A DNA stretch of 64,000 bases from Aestuariimicrobium soli (lineage in GTDB: Bacteria > Actinomycetota > Actinomycetes > Propionibacteriales > Propionibacteriaceae), in the NCBI RefSeq assembly GCF_051192575.1, contig NZ_JBPJSQ010000003.1, positions 62,001-126,000 on the forward strand. The letters run 5' to 3'. This document shows, in pieces, positions 1 through 8,318 of the stretch. Under the pieces are notes generated by a model. That model searched no databases and was not told the origin of the DNA. It saw nothing but the letters and a program-made list of their open reading frames with translations. Every line of letters begins with the position of its first letter. Positions within the stretch are counted from its first letter, which is position 1. Made by a program: the position numbers and the translations under genes.

Positions 1-2155
1 TGTGGCCGTAGCCGAAGTCGTAGGCGCTCTCGTAGAAGCTCTCCGAGACCGGCGGGGCCGTGCGGGACTGCAGGGCGACCATCGCCGCAACCGCGGCGAG
101 CGTGCCGACGGCGATCGCGATCAGCGCGCGCACGTAGCGGGTGGCCTTGAGCGGACGATCGGTGAAGTACTTGGGCAGCCGCCGCAGCACCAGCACCAGC
201 AGCACCAGGAAGACGGTCTCGGTGAGCGCCTGGGTGAGGGCGAGGTCGGGGGCGCCGTGCAGCAGGAACAACAGGGCCGTGCCGTAGCCGGTGATCGACA
301 GCAGCATGAACGTCTTCAGGCGACCGCGGGCGGCGGTGGCCAGCAGGGCCGCGACCATCATCAGGGCAGCCACGGCTGCCTGGGCGATCGAGTCGAACCA
401 GCGCACTTGCCCCAGGGTCAGTCCGCCGGCCAGCAGGGCGACGCCGGGCAGGGCCACGAAGACCACCAGGATCGCCCCGATGTGCAGGGGCAGGGAGCCG
501 GTTTGGACTCGTCCGGTCACCTCGACGGCCAGCCGGTCGATGCCCAGCATGGTGGCCGTGTAGCCCAACTCGCAGACGTCGTCGGGGTTGGGCTCCTTGC
601 GGGACGATCGCTGGGTCAGGTGCAGCCCGATACCGGCGGCGATGGCGACCAGCGAGATCACCAGCGGCGCCGAGAAGCCGTGCCACAGCGCCAGGTGGGG
701 GGCCTCGTGGCCGGGTGCGAGGGCGACATGGGCGTGCAGCAGTTCGCTGACCTGGTGGCCGGCGAAGGCCAGACCGAGGGTGGCCGCGGTGAGCACCAGC
801 CCGGGAACGGTGAGGGGTCCGCGACGGCCGTCGACCGTGGCCTCGCCGGGGCGGCCGAAGAAGACGCCGATCACGAAGCGCAGCGCGTAGGCCACGGTCA
901 GGGCGGCGCCGACCCCGATGCCCGCGAGGGCGATCCACCCGACCACCGTGATGCCCGGCTCGCGGGTGGCGTCGAGTGCGGCGCCGAGGGCCGCCTCCTT
1001 GGCGAGGAAGCCCAGGGTGATCGGCAGCCCCGACATCGACGCCGCCGCGATGATCGCGACGACTCCGGTGAGCGGAAGGGAGCGGAACAGGCCCCCGAGT
1101 GCGCGCAGGTCGCGGGTGTGCGTCAGCCGATCGACGATGCCGACCACCATGAAGAGGGTCGCCTTGAAGATGGCGTGGCCGGCGAGCAGGGCCAGCCCCG
1201 CCTGCAGCCCGGCCTGGGTGCCGAGCCCGATGGTGGTGACCAACAGCCCCAGTTGGCTGACGGTGCCGTGGGCGAGCAGCACCTTGATGTCGAGCTGGCG
1301 CAGCGCCCGCCACGCGCCGAGCAGCATGGTGACCACGCCGAGCACGACGAGCACCGGCCGCCACCAACTGAGGTCGGCGAACGCCGGGGTGAACACGGCG
1401 ATCAGGAAGATGCCGGCCTTCACCATGGCGGCGGCGTGCAGGAAGGCCGACACGGGGGTGGGTGCCGCCATCGCTCCCGGCAACCAGAACTGGAACGGCA
1501 CGATCGCCGATTTGGTGACCGCGCCGACCACGATCAGGGCGGCGGCCCAACCGGCCGCGACGCTCGTGGGGGCATCCGCCAAGGTGGCCGACAGCGAGAA
1601 CGTGCCGGTGACCGAGCGCAGCAGCAGCACCCCGGTCATCATCGCCAGCCCTCCGAAGGTGGTGACGATGAGCGCCGTCATGGCGGCGCGTCGTGAGGTG
1701 GACGAGTGGTGGTTCAGGCCGACCAGCAGGTAGGAGAAGATGGTCGTCAACTCCCAGCCGACGGTCATCACGATCAGATCGTCCGCCAGTACCAACAGCA
1801 GCATGCTGGCGGCGAAACCGGTGAGCAGACCGACGGTGCGCGAGGCGAGGGTCTCGGAGTCGAAGTACCAGGCGGCGTAGGCGAAGATCAGGCCGCCGAC
1901 ACCGGTGACCACCATCGCCAACAGCCAACTGACCGAGGTCAGACGCAGGTCGATGGCGATGCCCAGGGTGGGGATCCATTCGAGGCGCTCGGTGCGCACG
2001 TGGCCGTGGGCGACGTCGGAGTACTGCAGGCCGAACCACACCGCCGAGGCCAGGCTGACGGCTGCGGGCAGCAGGAAGACGAGTCGTCCGATGCGCTGGC
2101 TCACCAAGGTCGCGACGACAGCCACGAGGGCGAAAACCGTCACGACGAGCAGCAC
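1..2155 (-). CDS. mrpA: Na+/H+ antiporter subunit A (MrpA/MnhA), 3' end cut by window edge
   Basis: Large polytopic subunit of the Mrp multi-subunit cation/proton antiporter, related to complex I subunit NuoL. The reverse-strand translation runs from the GTG at 2155 for 718 codons and leaves the window without a stop. It shows many hydrophobic helices and the Proton_antipo_M core, including GWELTTIFSYLLVGLNHHSS, PFQFWLPGAMAAPTPVSAFLHAA and LLAHGTVSQLGLL. The C-terminal part (LGYTATMLGIDRLAVEV, then HGAPDLALTQALTETVF) is the MrpA-specific extension that separates it from NuoL. AGAGGA sits 7 nt ahead of the GTG, and a TAGACT -10 box lies at 2208-2213 on the same strand. It is the first gene of an operon continuing to the left. 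A long open frame on the opposite strand is its mirror and is not a gene. Confidence 0.93.
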   Translation of the reverse strand, partial: MLLVVTVFALVAVVATLVSQRIGRLVFLLPAAVSLASAVWFGLQYSDVAHGHVRTERLEWIPTLGIAIDLRLTSVSWLLAMVVTGVGGLIFAYAAWYFDSETLASRTVGLLTGFAASMLLLVLADDLIVMTVGWELTTIFSYLLVGLNHHSSTSRRAAMTALIVTTFGGLAMMTGVLLLRSVTGTFSLSATLADAPTSVAAGWAAALIVVGAVTKSAIVPFQFWLPGAMAAPTPVSAFLHAAAMVKAGIFLIAVFTPAFADLSWWRPVLVVLGVVTMLLGAWRALRQLDIKVLLAHGTVSQLGLLVTTIGLGTQAGLQAGLALLAGHAIFKATLFMVVGIVDRLTHTRDLRALGGLFRSLPLTGVVAIIAAASMSGLPITLGFLAKEAALGAALDATREPGITVVGWIALAGIGVGAALTVAYALRFVIGVFFGRPGEATVDGRRGPLTVPGLVLTAATLGLAFAGHQVSELLHAHVALAPGHEAPHLALWHGFSAPLVISLVAIAAGIGLHLTQRSSRKEPNPDDVCELGYTATMLGIDRLAVEVTGRVQTGSLPLHIGAILVVFVALPGVALLAGGLTLGQVRWFDSIAQAAVAALMMVAALLATAARGRLKTFMLLSITGYGTALLFLLHGAPDLALTQALTETVFLVLLVLVLRRLPKYFTDRPLKATRYVRALIAIAVGTLAAVAAMVALQSRTAPPVSESFYESAYDFGYGH

Positions 2156-2245
2156 GGGCGGGTCCTCTCAAGGTCGGGCAACCGGGAAACCGGCCTGAGG
2201 AGGTGCCAGTCTATCGGGTGGTGCCCGGGAACGGCAGGGCTTATC

Positions 2246-2641
2246 TCAGATGTGAGCTTTTTCGCGGGTTAGCTTGCCGCTGGTGAGTGTGTCTCGGGTG
2301 AGTGTGTCTCCCGCGAGGCCCACCAGCACACCCACCGCGACCCCGACCAGGTCGGCGACGGCGTCGAGGGGATCGCCGCTGCGGTGGGGAAGAACCGTGC
2401 CCTGCAGCAGCTCCGAGAGGGGACCGTGGGCGGCGAAGGCGGCGACCAGCCACCACCGGTGACGCCGGAAGCGCAGCCAGCCCAGGGCGACAGGCACACC
2501 GAACGCCACCAGATGCACCCACTTGTCGGTGTTCGGGGCGTCGCCGGGCAACTCGACGCGCGGCCAGTAGAGGCCCGCCAGGTGCACGGCGGTGACCCCG
2601 ACGAACGCGAGGGTGAGCAGGTGCCTGAGGAGGCGGTTCAC
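2246..2641 (-). CDS. VanZ-like membrane protein
   Basis: A 131-residue protein with about four hydrophobic helices and the VanZ-like signature TDKWVHLVAFGVPVALGW followed by SELLQGTVLPHRSGDPLDAVADLVGVAVG. In VanZ-family proteins this Ser-Glu-hydrophobic-Gln and Asp-x-x-Asp pattern is conserved; the family is named for a teicoplanin-resistance gene, but most members have no known role. The start is a GTG at 2641 that overlaps the TGA of the upstream gene as GTGA, so translation is probably coupled. The reading frame remains open further upstream, but that part only mirrors the neighbouring gene. Family membership is well supported; function is unknown. Confidence 0.8.
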   Translation of the reverse strand: MNRLLRHLLTLAFVGVTAVHLAGLYWPRVELPGDAPNTDKWVHLVAFGVPVALGWLRFRRHRWWLVAAFAAHGPLSELLQGTVLPHRSGDPLDAVADLVGVAVGVLVGLAGDTLTRDTLTSGKLTREKAHI

Positions 2642-3204
2642 GGGTGTGCGGGCTCGCGCACCCGGGTGGCCAGCGCCCACGAGGTCTGCATCACCAGGAT
2701 GGTGAGTCCGGTGAACACGGCGAGGGCGGCGGGCCCGTCGTGCCAGAAGAATCCGAGCACGAACCCGACGGCCCCTTGCACGAGCATGGTCGCCCCCAGG
2801 CGGGTGAAGAAGGGTTGGGCGAACGCCTTCGCGAAGGGCAGGAAGTGTGCGCCGACGGCCATCGTCACGATGGAGACCTGGAGGTGGGCGAGGCGGTCGG
2901 GGAGCAGGAGTCGTCCGATCACGAAGACGGCGACCATGGCGACGACCGAGGCCAGGTAGACGAGGCCGGCGCGCGGGGTCGGGGGAGTCAGCGGCAGCCA
3001 GTAGCGGCGCACCAGCAGGTTGCTGGCGAGGTAGCCGAGGATGGCGACCAGCCAGACCAGCAGGCAGATCAGCGGCCACGGCGCGGGCAGGGTGCCGCGA
3101 TTGGCGAACACGAAGGCGCTGGCGGCAATCGCGCCGATCAGGGTGCCGAAGACGCGTGGGTCACCGAGGCGCTGCAGGCCGGGTTGCTGGCTGGGGGTCG
3201 TCAT
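2638..3204 (-). CDS. Hypothetical membrane protein
   Basis: A 188-residue integral membrane protein with about five hydrophobic segments (roughly residues 25-45, 52-75, 87-110, 120-140 and 150-175). It has no motif that I recognise. The ATG at 3204 (MTTPSQQPG) is chosen because the frame upstream of it is proline- and histidine-rich and non-membrane. The stop overlaps the GTG of the VanZ-like gene by four bases, so the two form a two-gene operon, and a paired membrane function is likely but not shown. It lies back to back with the alcohol dehydrogenase gene. Confidence 0.75.
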   Translation of the reverse strand: MTTPSQQPGLQRLGDPRVFGTLIGAIAASAFVFANRGTLPAPWPLICLLVWLVAILGYLASNLLVRRYWLPLTPPTPRAGLVYLASVVAMVAVFVIGRLLLPDRLAHLQVSIVTMAVGAHFLPFAKAFAQPFFTRLGATMLVQGAVGFVLGFFWHDGPAALAVFTGLTILVMQTSWALATRVREPAHP

Positions 3205-3298
3205 GGGGTCAGCATGCCAGTGGACGGTGCCGGGAAGAGTGGTTGGGGGGTAGCGGTGGTGCCTGTCTGGGTGGGGGTGAGCGTGGTGTGCTGGAGCC

Positions 3299-4324
3299 AT
3301 GTACGGAGCAGTGATTCACGCACCCGGCGACGTCCGCTACGAGGAGCGTCCCGATCCCACCATCACCGAGCCCACCGACGCCCTCATTCTGGTGACCGCG
3401 GCCTGCGTCTGCGGGTCTGATCTGTGGCGCTACCGCGGCATCTCGCCCGTGCCCGAGCCCACCCCGATCGGCCACGAATGGTGTGGCGTGGTCGAGGCGC
3501 TGGGGTCGTCCGTGACCACCGTGAAGGTGGGCGACTTCGTGGTGGGCGGCTTCAATCCCAGCGACAACACGTGCCCGGTGTGTCTCAAGGGGGCCACCGC
3601 CAACTGCCAGCACAAGCAGGGCTACGGCGGCTGCCAGGCCGAGCTGGTGCGGGCTCCGCATGCCGACGGCACGCTCGTGGTCGTGCCCGCGGGCGAGGGC
3701 GGTCGGGTCGACGAGGCGCTCGTGCCGAGCATTCTCGCCCTCTCCGACGTGATGTGCACCGGCTGGCACGCGGCCGTCTCGGCGGGAGTGGCGGTCGGGT
3801 CGTCCGTGGTGGTGGTGGGCGACGGCGCCGTCGGACTGTGCGGGGTGCTGGCCGCCCGCGAGCTCGGCGCCACCACGATCATCGCGATGAGCCGGCACGC
3901 CGATCGGCAGGCGCTGGCGCGCGAGTTCGGCGCCACCCACGTCGTGGCCGAGCGTGACGAGGCGGGCATCGCCGCGGTGCGCGAGCTCACCGACGGCATC
4001 GGTGCCGACTGCGTGCTGGAGTGCGTCGGCACCGAGTCGGCCAGACTGCAGGCGGTGGGGGCGGTGCGCGACGGCGGCAACATCGGGTTGGTCGGCGTTC
4101 CCCACGGCGACCTGCCCGTGAACGAGTTGTTCTGGCGCAATGTCGGCATCAAGGGCGGGCCGGCGCACTGTCGTGCCTACCTCGACGAACTGCTCGCCAA
4201 GGTGATGTCGCGACAGATCGAGCCGGGCAAGGTCTTCGATCTCGACCTGCCGCTCAGCGAGATCGGTGAGGCCTACGCTGCGATGGACGAGCGCCGGGCC
4301 ATCAAGTCACTGGTGCGTCCCTGA
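3299..4324 (+). CDS. Zinc-dependent alcohol dehydrogenase family protein
   Basis: A 341-residue medium-chain dehydrogenase/reductase. The N-terminal GroES-like domain has the catalytic zinc ligands in CVCGSD and GHEWCG, and a cysteine-rich lobe (CPVCLKGATANCQH) for the structural zinc. The Rossmann part carries VVVVGDGAVGLCGVLAA, a variant of the GxGxxG nucleotide motif. It most resembles the actinobacterial branch that starts MYGAVIHAPGDVRYEERPDP. The substrate cannot be read from sequence. The ATG at 3299 has only a weak GGAG just upstream. The next gene, an MmyB-type regulator, follows on the same strand after 53 nt and could control it; regulators of this class are often found next to oxidoreductases. 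Confidence 0.85.
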   Translation: MYGAVIHAPGDVRYEERPDPTITEPTDALILVTAACVCGSDLWRYRGISPVPEPTPIGHEWCGVVEALGSSVTTVKVGDFVVGGFNPSDNTCPVCLKGATANCQHKQGYGGCQAELVRAPHADGTLVVVPAGEGGRVDEALVPSILALSDVMCTGWHAAVSAGVAVGSSVVVVGDGAVGLCGVLAARELGATTIIAMSRHADRQALAREFGATHVVAERDEAGIAAVRELTDGIGADCVLECVGTESARLQAVGAVRDGGNIGLVGVPHGDLPVNELFWRNVGIKGGPAHCRAYLDELLAKVMSRQIEPGKVFDLDLPLSEIGEAYAAMDERRAIKSLVRP

Positions 4325-4377
4325 GGGGGTGCCCGGGGCGGGGTCAAGGGCCCGATCGAGGGCAGGAGGAGGAACCG

Positions 4378-5232
4378 ATGGATGCCAAGGCCGAGGCGCG
4401 TGACTTCCTGATCACGCGACGCAACCGGCTCACCCCGGAGCGGGCCGGGCTGCCGTTCGTGGGCGGCAACCGGCGCGTGCCGGGGCTGCGCCGCGAAGAG
4501 GTGGCGATGCTCGCCGGGGTCAGCGTCGAGTACTACGTGCGGCTCGAGCGCGGCAACCTGGCCGGCGTCTCGGAGCAGGTGCTCGACGCGGTGTCGTCCG
4601 CTCTGCAACTGGACGAAGCTGAGCGCGCCCACCTGTATGACCTGGCCCGCAACGCGTCGACGCGGTCGCGCACCTCGGCTCCGCGGCGGGTGTTGCGTCC
4701 GCAGGTGCAGTGGCTGCTCGACCAGATGACTGGGTCGGCGGCCTACGTGCGCAACGGGCGGCTCGACATCATCGGCACCAACCCCCTCGGACGAGCGCTG
4801 TACGCCCCCGTGTTCGAGGCCGCCGGCGGCAACACGTCGCGCTTCATCTTCCTGTGTGAGGAACAGGCGCGGGAGTTCTTCATCGACTACGACCAGATCT
4901 CGGTGAACTCGGCGGCGATCCTGCGGTCGCTGGCCGGGGAGAACCCGCACGACCCGGCGCTGACCAGGCTGGTTGGTGAGCTGTCCACGAGGTCGGAGCG
5001 ATTCCGGCAGCTCTGGGCCCGGCACGACGTCAGGCTGCATCGCTCGGGGGTGAAGCGGTTCCGACACCCCTTGGTGGGCGAGCTCGAGGTGAGCTACGAG
5101 TCGATGGACCTGGCGGCCGATCCCGGGTTGCGCCTGAACGCCTACGCCGCCGAACCGGGGACGGAGTCGGCGGAGCGGTTGGCGCTGTTGGCGAGTTGGG
5201 CGGCGTCGCCTCCGGTGGACGTGGAGGCCTGA
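4378..5232 (+). CDS. Helix-turn-helix regulator with MmyB-like ligand-binding domain
   Basis: A 284-residue transcription factor. The N-terminus has an XRE-type helix-turn-helix (about residues 38-85: PGLRREEVAMLAGVSVEYYV), and the remainder is the MmyB-like ligand-binding domain, recognised by LRPQVQWLLDQMTG, VRNGRLDIIGTNPLGRALYAPVFE and the ending GLRLNAYAAEPGTESAERLALLASWA. MmyB-type domains bind fatty-acid-like ligands in characterised cases. An AGGAGGAGG-like ribosome site lies a few bases before the ATG. The likely target is the adjacent dehydrogenase (inference from proximity and shared strand). It converges on the nuclease gene across a strong palindrome. Confidence 0.85.
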   Translation: MDAKAEARDFLITRRNRLTPERAGLPFVGGNRRVPGLRREEVAMLAGVSVEYYVRLERGNLAGVSEQVLDAVSSALQLDEAERAHLYDLARNASTRSRTSAPRRVLRPQVQWLLDQMTGSAAYVRNGRLDIIGTNPLGRALYAPVFEAAGGNTSRFIFLCEEQAREFFIDYDQISVNSAAILRSLAGENPHDPALTRLVGELSTRSERFRQLWARHDVRLHRSGVKRFRHPLVGELEVSYESMDLAADPGLRLNAYAAEPGTESAERLALLASWAASPPVDVEA

Positions 5233-5288
5233 GCTTCTTTCTGCGCCGGCCCGGGCCGCTCCCGCCCCCGCCGCACCCCCTCATGGCC

Positions 5289-5357
5289 CATCTGCCCACG
5301 TTGCTCGCATCTGCCGCCGTTGCAACATGCGACAGATGCGACCAACGTGGGCAGATG
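5289..5357. repeat. Near-perfect 25-bp inverted repeat between convergent genes
   Basis: Two 25-bp arms (5289-5313 and 5333-5357) are inverse copies with one mismatch. Each arm holds CATCTGCCCACGTTG and a second, shorter CATCTG, so the block contains several copies of CATCTG in both orientations; a related CATCTGCCGCCGTTG starts at 5308 and runs into the loop. It lies between the stops of the MmyB-type regulator (5232) and the nuclease (5381). It could be a bidirectional transcription terminator, a protein-binding site, or a miniature element. There is no T-tract, so a Rho-independent terminator is not clear. Confidence 0.75.
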
Positions 5358-5380
5358 CGATGGGTGGGGGCGGGGGCCCG

Positions 5381-6322
5381 TCAGTCACGCATGTCGGGCG
5401 GCAGGCACTCGCGCAGCTCGGTCACCGTCAGCTCGTAGTTGCCTGGGACAAACGGCAACTCTGAGGTCAGACCGCTCCAGGTCTCTTGCGACAACAGTGC
5501 GAGTCCATTGCCATCGATCAACTCCATTCCGGTCTGCCGGGCGTACTCCTTGGCATCTGGTGAGTATCCGGCGGTCGTGATGAAGACCGTGCCATCTGCC
5601 TCGAGGAGGACGTTTGCACCTGCCAGCTTTTGCAGCAATGGCCGCCCGACAGACGTCCCCGGGCGGAAGTTCTTGCACTCTCCGACCAATCGTCGATTGC
5701 CCTTGGTCATCACCAGGTCGTATCCACCGTCCCGCGAGGCTGGTGACACCACCACCGACCAGCCTCGCGCCCGGAAGAGATCCGCGCAGAAGCCTTCGAA
5801 GTCCGTGGGCCGATCGCGAAACCGGGTGTAGATCTCTGATGCGGTGTCTGCACTCAGTTGCGCGCCGTGACGTCGGGAGGCCCACTCCCACTTGCCCTGC
5901 TCGAGGTGGTCCAGGACCACAGGATTGCCAGCTGCTCTGGCCTCGTGGACCAACCGGTAGATCCGCGTCGGGTTGTGCGAGACGAAGGTGAAGTGCCCGA
6001 TGTTGAGGACGGATAGGCCCATGACAACCGGGTTGTAGCGTCTGCGGAGGTTCCGCGTGCCGTCCCTGTTGGCGAACTGCCAACGCGCGAATCGCAGAAC
6101 GAAGTTTCCTGGCACCTCTGTCCGCCGCTTGTAGATGACCCTGACGCGGTCCAGGGACGCGATCCCCAGCTGGGAGACCGCCATGCGGCGAACGGCCGCG
6201 TTCCAGATCCGCTGAGCCACCCAACGGGCGAGCACAAGGGCAGCGATGAGAACAGCGATGGCCAGCACGGTGCCGCCATACCGGTCCCACAGCGACATGA
6301 TCTTGGGAAGTAGATCAAACAC
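5381..6322 (-). CDS. Membrane-anchored Mrr-like restriction endonuclease domain protein
   Basis: A 313-residue protein with one N-terminal transmembrane helix (about residues 18-38, TVLAIAVLIAALVLARWVAQ) and a C-terminal Mrr_cat nuclease fold. The nuclease core shows FEGFCADLFRARGW, then SRDGGYDLVMTKGNRRLVGECKNF, giving the Asp and Glu-x-Lys of the PD-(D/E)xK active site, then a Q in LLQKLAGA. Members of this fold cut DNA, often methylated DNA. GTG 6322 is chosen because GGAG lies upstream; ATG 6298 is an alternative. The gene overlaps the end of the phosphotransferase gene by 8 bases. Base composition is visibly lower in GC than its neighbours, suggesting transfer. A defence role is inference. 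Confidence 0.8.
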   Translation of the reverse strand: MFDLLPKIMSLWDRYGGTVLAIAVLIAALVLARWVAQRIWNAAVRRMAVSQLGIASLDRVRVIYKRRTEVPGNFVLRFARWQFANRDGTRNLRRRYNPVVMGLSVLNIGHFTFVSHNPTRIYRLVHEARAAGNPVVLDHLEQGKWEWASRRHGAQLSADTASEIYTRFRDRPTDFEGFCADLFRARGWSVVVSPASRDGGYDLVMTKGNRRLVGECKNFRPGTSVGRPLLQKLAGANVLLEADGTVFITTAGYSPDAKEYARQTGMELIDGNGLALLSQETWSGLTSELPFVPGNYELTVTELRECLPPDMRD

Positions 6323-7118
6323 CTGTGGTCTCCACCGTTGGCTCGCCGGCCAGGGCACGACGCCAGACCTGCTCGTGGCGGGAGCAGTGGTCGGCGACTC
6401 CGCCCCAATGGTCCCCGTGCCCTTCGGTGAACATCGTCCCCCAGGGTTCGCTGCCGGCGGCGTGGGATCGCTCCAGCAGCTCGAACATCGCCAGCGCCCG
6501 CACTCCCAAGAGCGCCGGCAACTCGGCCGCGAGCGCCTCGTCCGCCCCGTACCCCTCGAGGACGAGCGCGCGCAGACGGGTGGCGCCCTCGTCCGGTGAT
6601 TGCTCCGGTCCGAGCCCGGCAAAGGCCTGGGCGGAGTAGGCGAGATCCCAGGCGCGGGTGCTGGGGCCGGCGCCGTCCCAGTCGATGAAGACCCAGCGGT
6701 CGCCGATCAGCAGGTTCCACGGGGTGGCGTCGTTGTGGCAGATCAGGTCGGCGGCGCCCGGCGGCGGGATCAGCCCGACGGGCCAGTCCGCGATCTCGGA
6801 CGACGGCACCGTCGCCGCGCTCGCGTCATGGATCGCCCGCAGCATGCGGCCGACGCGCACCAGTTCGTCCGGCCGCAGCGGGGGAAGGTCGAGGGCGATC
6901 CTCCCCGGAACGAACTCGGTGACGGCGCGCCCCTGGTCGTCGCGTCCAAAACTGGACGGGAGGTCGATGCCCGCCGCCTGCAGGCGTGAGCAGAAGCGCT
7001 CGATCAGTGCCGAGTGGGACAGCCACGGCTTGCGAACAGTCGGGCCCCACGTGGGATCGTCGACCCTGACGACGCGCCCCGAGGCGTTCCCGCCGGTCAG
7101 CTGCTGCTCGTTCCCCAC
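6315..7118 (-). CDS. Aminoglycoside phosphotransferase-family kinase
   Basis: A 267-residue APH/choline-kinase fold protein. The catalytic loop CHNDATPWNLL (Brenner-type HxDxxxxN) is followed by the metal-binding IDWDGAG. Family members phosphorylate aminoglycosides, homoserine, choline or macrolides, and the substrate here is unknown; antibiotic resistance should not be assumed. The GTG at 7118 lies exactly 6 nt after a TAGGCT -10 box on the minus strand, so the mRNA is probably leaderless. It is translationally linked by an 8-base overlap to the membrane nuclease gene downstream, and a 77-bp repeat element begins 32 bp upstream. Confidence 0.85.
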   Translation of the reverse strand: MGNEQQLTGGNASGRVVRVDDPTWGPTVRKPWLSHSALIERFCSRLQAAGIDLPSSFGRDDQGRAVTEFVPGRIALDLPPLRPDELVRVGRMLRAIHDASAATVPSSEIADWPVGLIPPPGAADLICHNDATPWNLLIGDRWVFIDWDGAGPSTRAWDLAYSAQAFAGLGPEQSPDEGATRLRALVLEGYGADEALAAELPALLGVRALAMFELLERSHAAGSEPWGTMFTEGHGDHWGGVADHCSRHEQVWRRALAGEPTVETTGV

Positions 7119-7150
7119 CCCATGAGCCTAGGCCGCTCGCTGGGCTGACA

Positions 7151-7227
7151 TGTCCAGAAATGGACGCGCGACGGCGCCAGGCGCCAGTTCGTGGTCGCCG
7201 GCGCGATCCAGCGACCACTTTTGGACA
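7151..7227. repeat. 77-bp inverted-repeat element, copy 1
   Basis: Begins TGTCCAGAAATGG and ends CCACTTTTGGACA, so the ends are inverse copies of about 17 bp, with an extra ACATGT palindrome at the left tip. It lies in the divergent promoter region between the phosphotransferase gene and the next gene to the right. Its core and right flank match the copy at 8192 closely. No open frame or transposase is present. Confidence 0.9.
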
Positions 7228-7277
7228 TGTCGGAATCGGCTCGACCCGGCGAGCCGCAACGCAGCAGGATGGCAGCC

Positions 7278-8180
7278 ATGGCTCGCACGGCTCCCCCAAC
7301 GCGAACGACTCCCTCAACGCGAACGACTCCCTCGACGCGCACGACTCCCATGGGCGCGTCAGAGCCGGTTGCCGCCCTGCACGTGCTCGGCATTCCCGTC
7401 GAACCCACCCTGCTGGAGCGCTGGCGCGGCTGGTACTGCCACCCCCAACAGCCCTTCCGCGTCGACACCCTCCCCGCTCGCTGGCGGCCAAGCCTGCCCG
7501 AGCCCACTCCGGGCGGCGTGCCGGCCGACCTCGAGGCCGTCGCTGAGACGCGGGACACCTTCTTCATGTACGGCGGGGGCGAGTGGGTCTGGCTGGGGGA
7601 GCGGGACCTCGCGGACGCCGACCCCGAGCTGCGTCGGTGGTTGGTCGCCGAGCGCCGCCGCCGCATCGTGCCGAAGCCGGCCCCGGTCTGGCCGTCGCAT
7701 CCCGCCGTCACCGCCGCCCTGGTGCGCTGGATCGAACAGGGCTGTCGGACGAGCCTGCACTCCCTCGCCGCGGGCTCCCTCGCGGCGGCGGCAAAGGTGC
7801 TGCCCGGGGCGGCAGACCTGGCGGGGACGTTTCCGGACGGTTCGGGAGCCAATTGTTTCGGCACCGTGATGGCCGCGAGCGGGCAGTCGACCGCAGAATC
7901 ATGGGTGGGCCCCGACGCCTTCACCGCGTGGCTCGATGACCACACCTCACCCGTGACGGCGGCCGCGCATGACGACGCCAACTCCCGCCCCGGCACGGTG
8001 CTGGTCTGGCATGAGCGCGGAGCCCTCGCCCATGCCGCGATCACGCTCGGTGAGGGCTGGGCGCTGCACAAGCCCTCGCAGGCCTGGTGCAGCCCGCGCA
8101 TCGTCGTGCGCGTGGAGGAGTTGATTCACTCGTGGGTCTACCCGGGCGCGCGGCTCTCGCGCCACCGCCTGAGCACCTGA
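7278..8180 (+). CDS. Hypothetical protein with NlpC/P60-like features
   Basis: A 300-residue protein with no signal peptide. The C-terminal third, ANCFGTVMAASG, then PGTVLVWHERGALAHAAITLGEGWALHKPSQAW, places a Cys ahead of a His in a pattern like NlpC/P60 and other papain-fold cysteine hydrolases. That fold assignment is inference from short motifs only. ATG 7278 is preferred: AGGATGG is 7 nt upstream, and the same leader precedes the next gene. ATG 7269 and ATG 7350 are alternatives. Codons 8-25 form a three-fold repeat of Thr-Arg-Thr-Thr-Pro-Ser, probably a disordered tail. Confidence 0.65.
   Translation: MARTAPPTRTTPSTRTTPSTRTTPMGASEPVAALHVLGIPVEPTLLERWRGWYCHPQQPFRVDTLPARWRPSLPEPTPGGVPADLEAVAETRDTFFMYGGGEWVWLGERDLADADPELRRWLVAERRRRIVPKPAPVWPSHPAVTAALVRWIEQGCRTSLHSLAAGSLAAAAKVLPGAADLAGTFPDGSGANCFGTVMAASGQSTAESWVGPDAFTAWLDDHTSPVTAAAHDDANSRPGTVLVWHERGALAHAAITLGEGWALHKPSQAWCSPRIVVRVEELIHSWVYPGARLSRHRLST
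7298..7351. repeat. Three tandem 18-bp units inside a coding region
   Basis: Three units of AACGCGAACGACTCCCTC (the third diverged), in frame, encode TRTTPS twice and TRTTPM. Unit length is a multiple of three, so copy number can change without breaking the reading frame. Confidence 0.9.
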
Positions 8181-8191
8181 CCGCCCGCGCG

Positions 8192-8268
8192 TGTCCAGAA
8201 ATGGCCGCTCAACGGCTGTCGATGCCAGATCGTGGCCCCTGCCGCGATCCAGTGGCCACTTTTGGACA
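8192..8268. repeat. 77-bp inverted-repeat element, copy 2
   Basis: Begins TGTCCAGAAATGG and ends GGCCACTTTTGGACA. It lies between the stop at 8180 and the transporter start at 8319. The DNA right of it (GTCGACCCGGCG, then CAGCAGGATGGCA and the ATG) is also shared with copy 1, so the duplicated unit is longer than the element. Confidence 0.9.
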
Positions 8269-8318
8269 TCCCGGAACCAGGTCGACCCGGCGTCACCCGA
8301 CCCAGCAGGATGGCACCC

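Noticed and set aside
2..1696. A 564-residue open frame on the + strand rich in Gln, Gly and Arg
   Set aside because: It is the antisense mirror of the mrpA gene; the composition is that of a high-GC shadow frame and it has no recognisable domain.
7151..7227. 77-bp repeats as a CRISPR array
   Set aside because: Copies are dispersed kilobases apart with no regular spacers and no cas genes.
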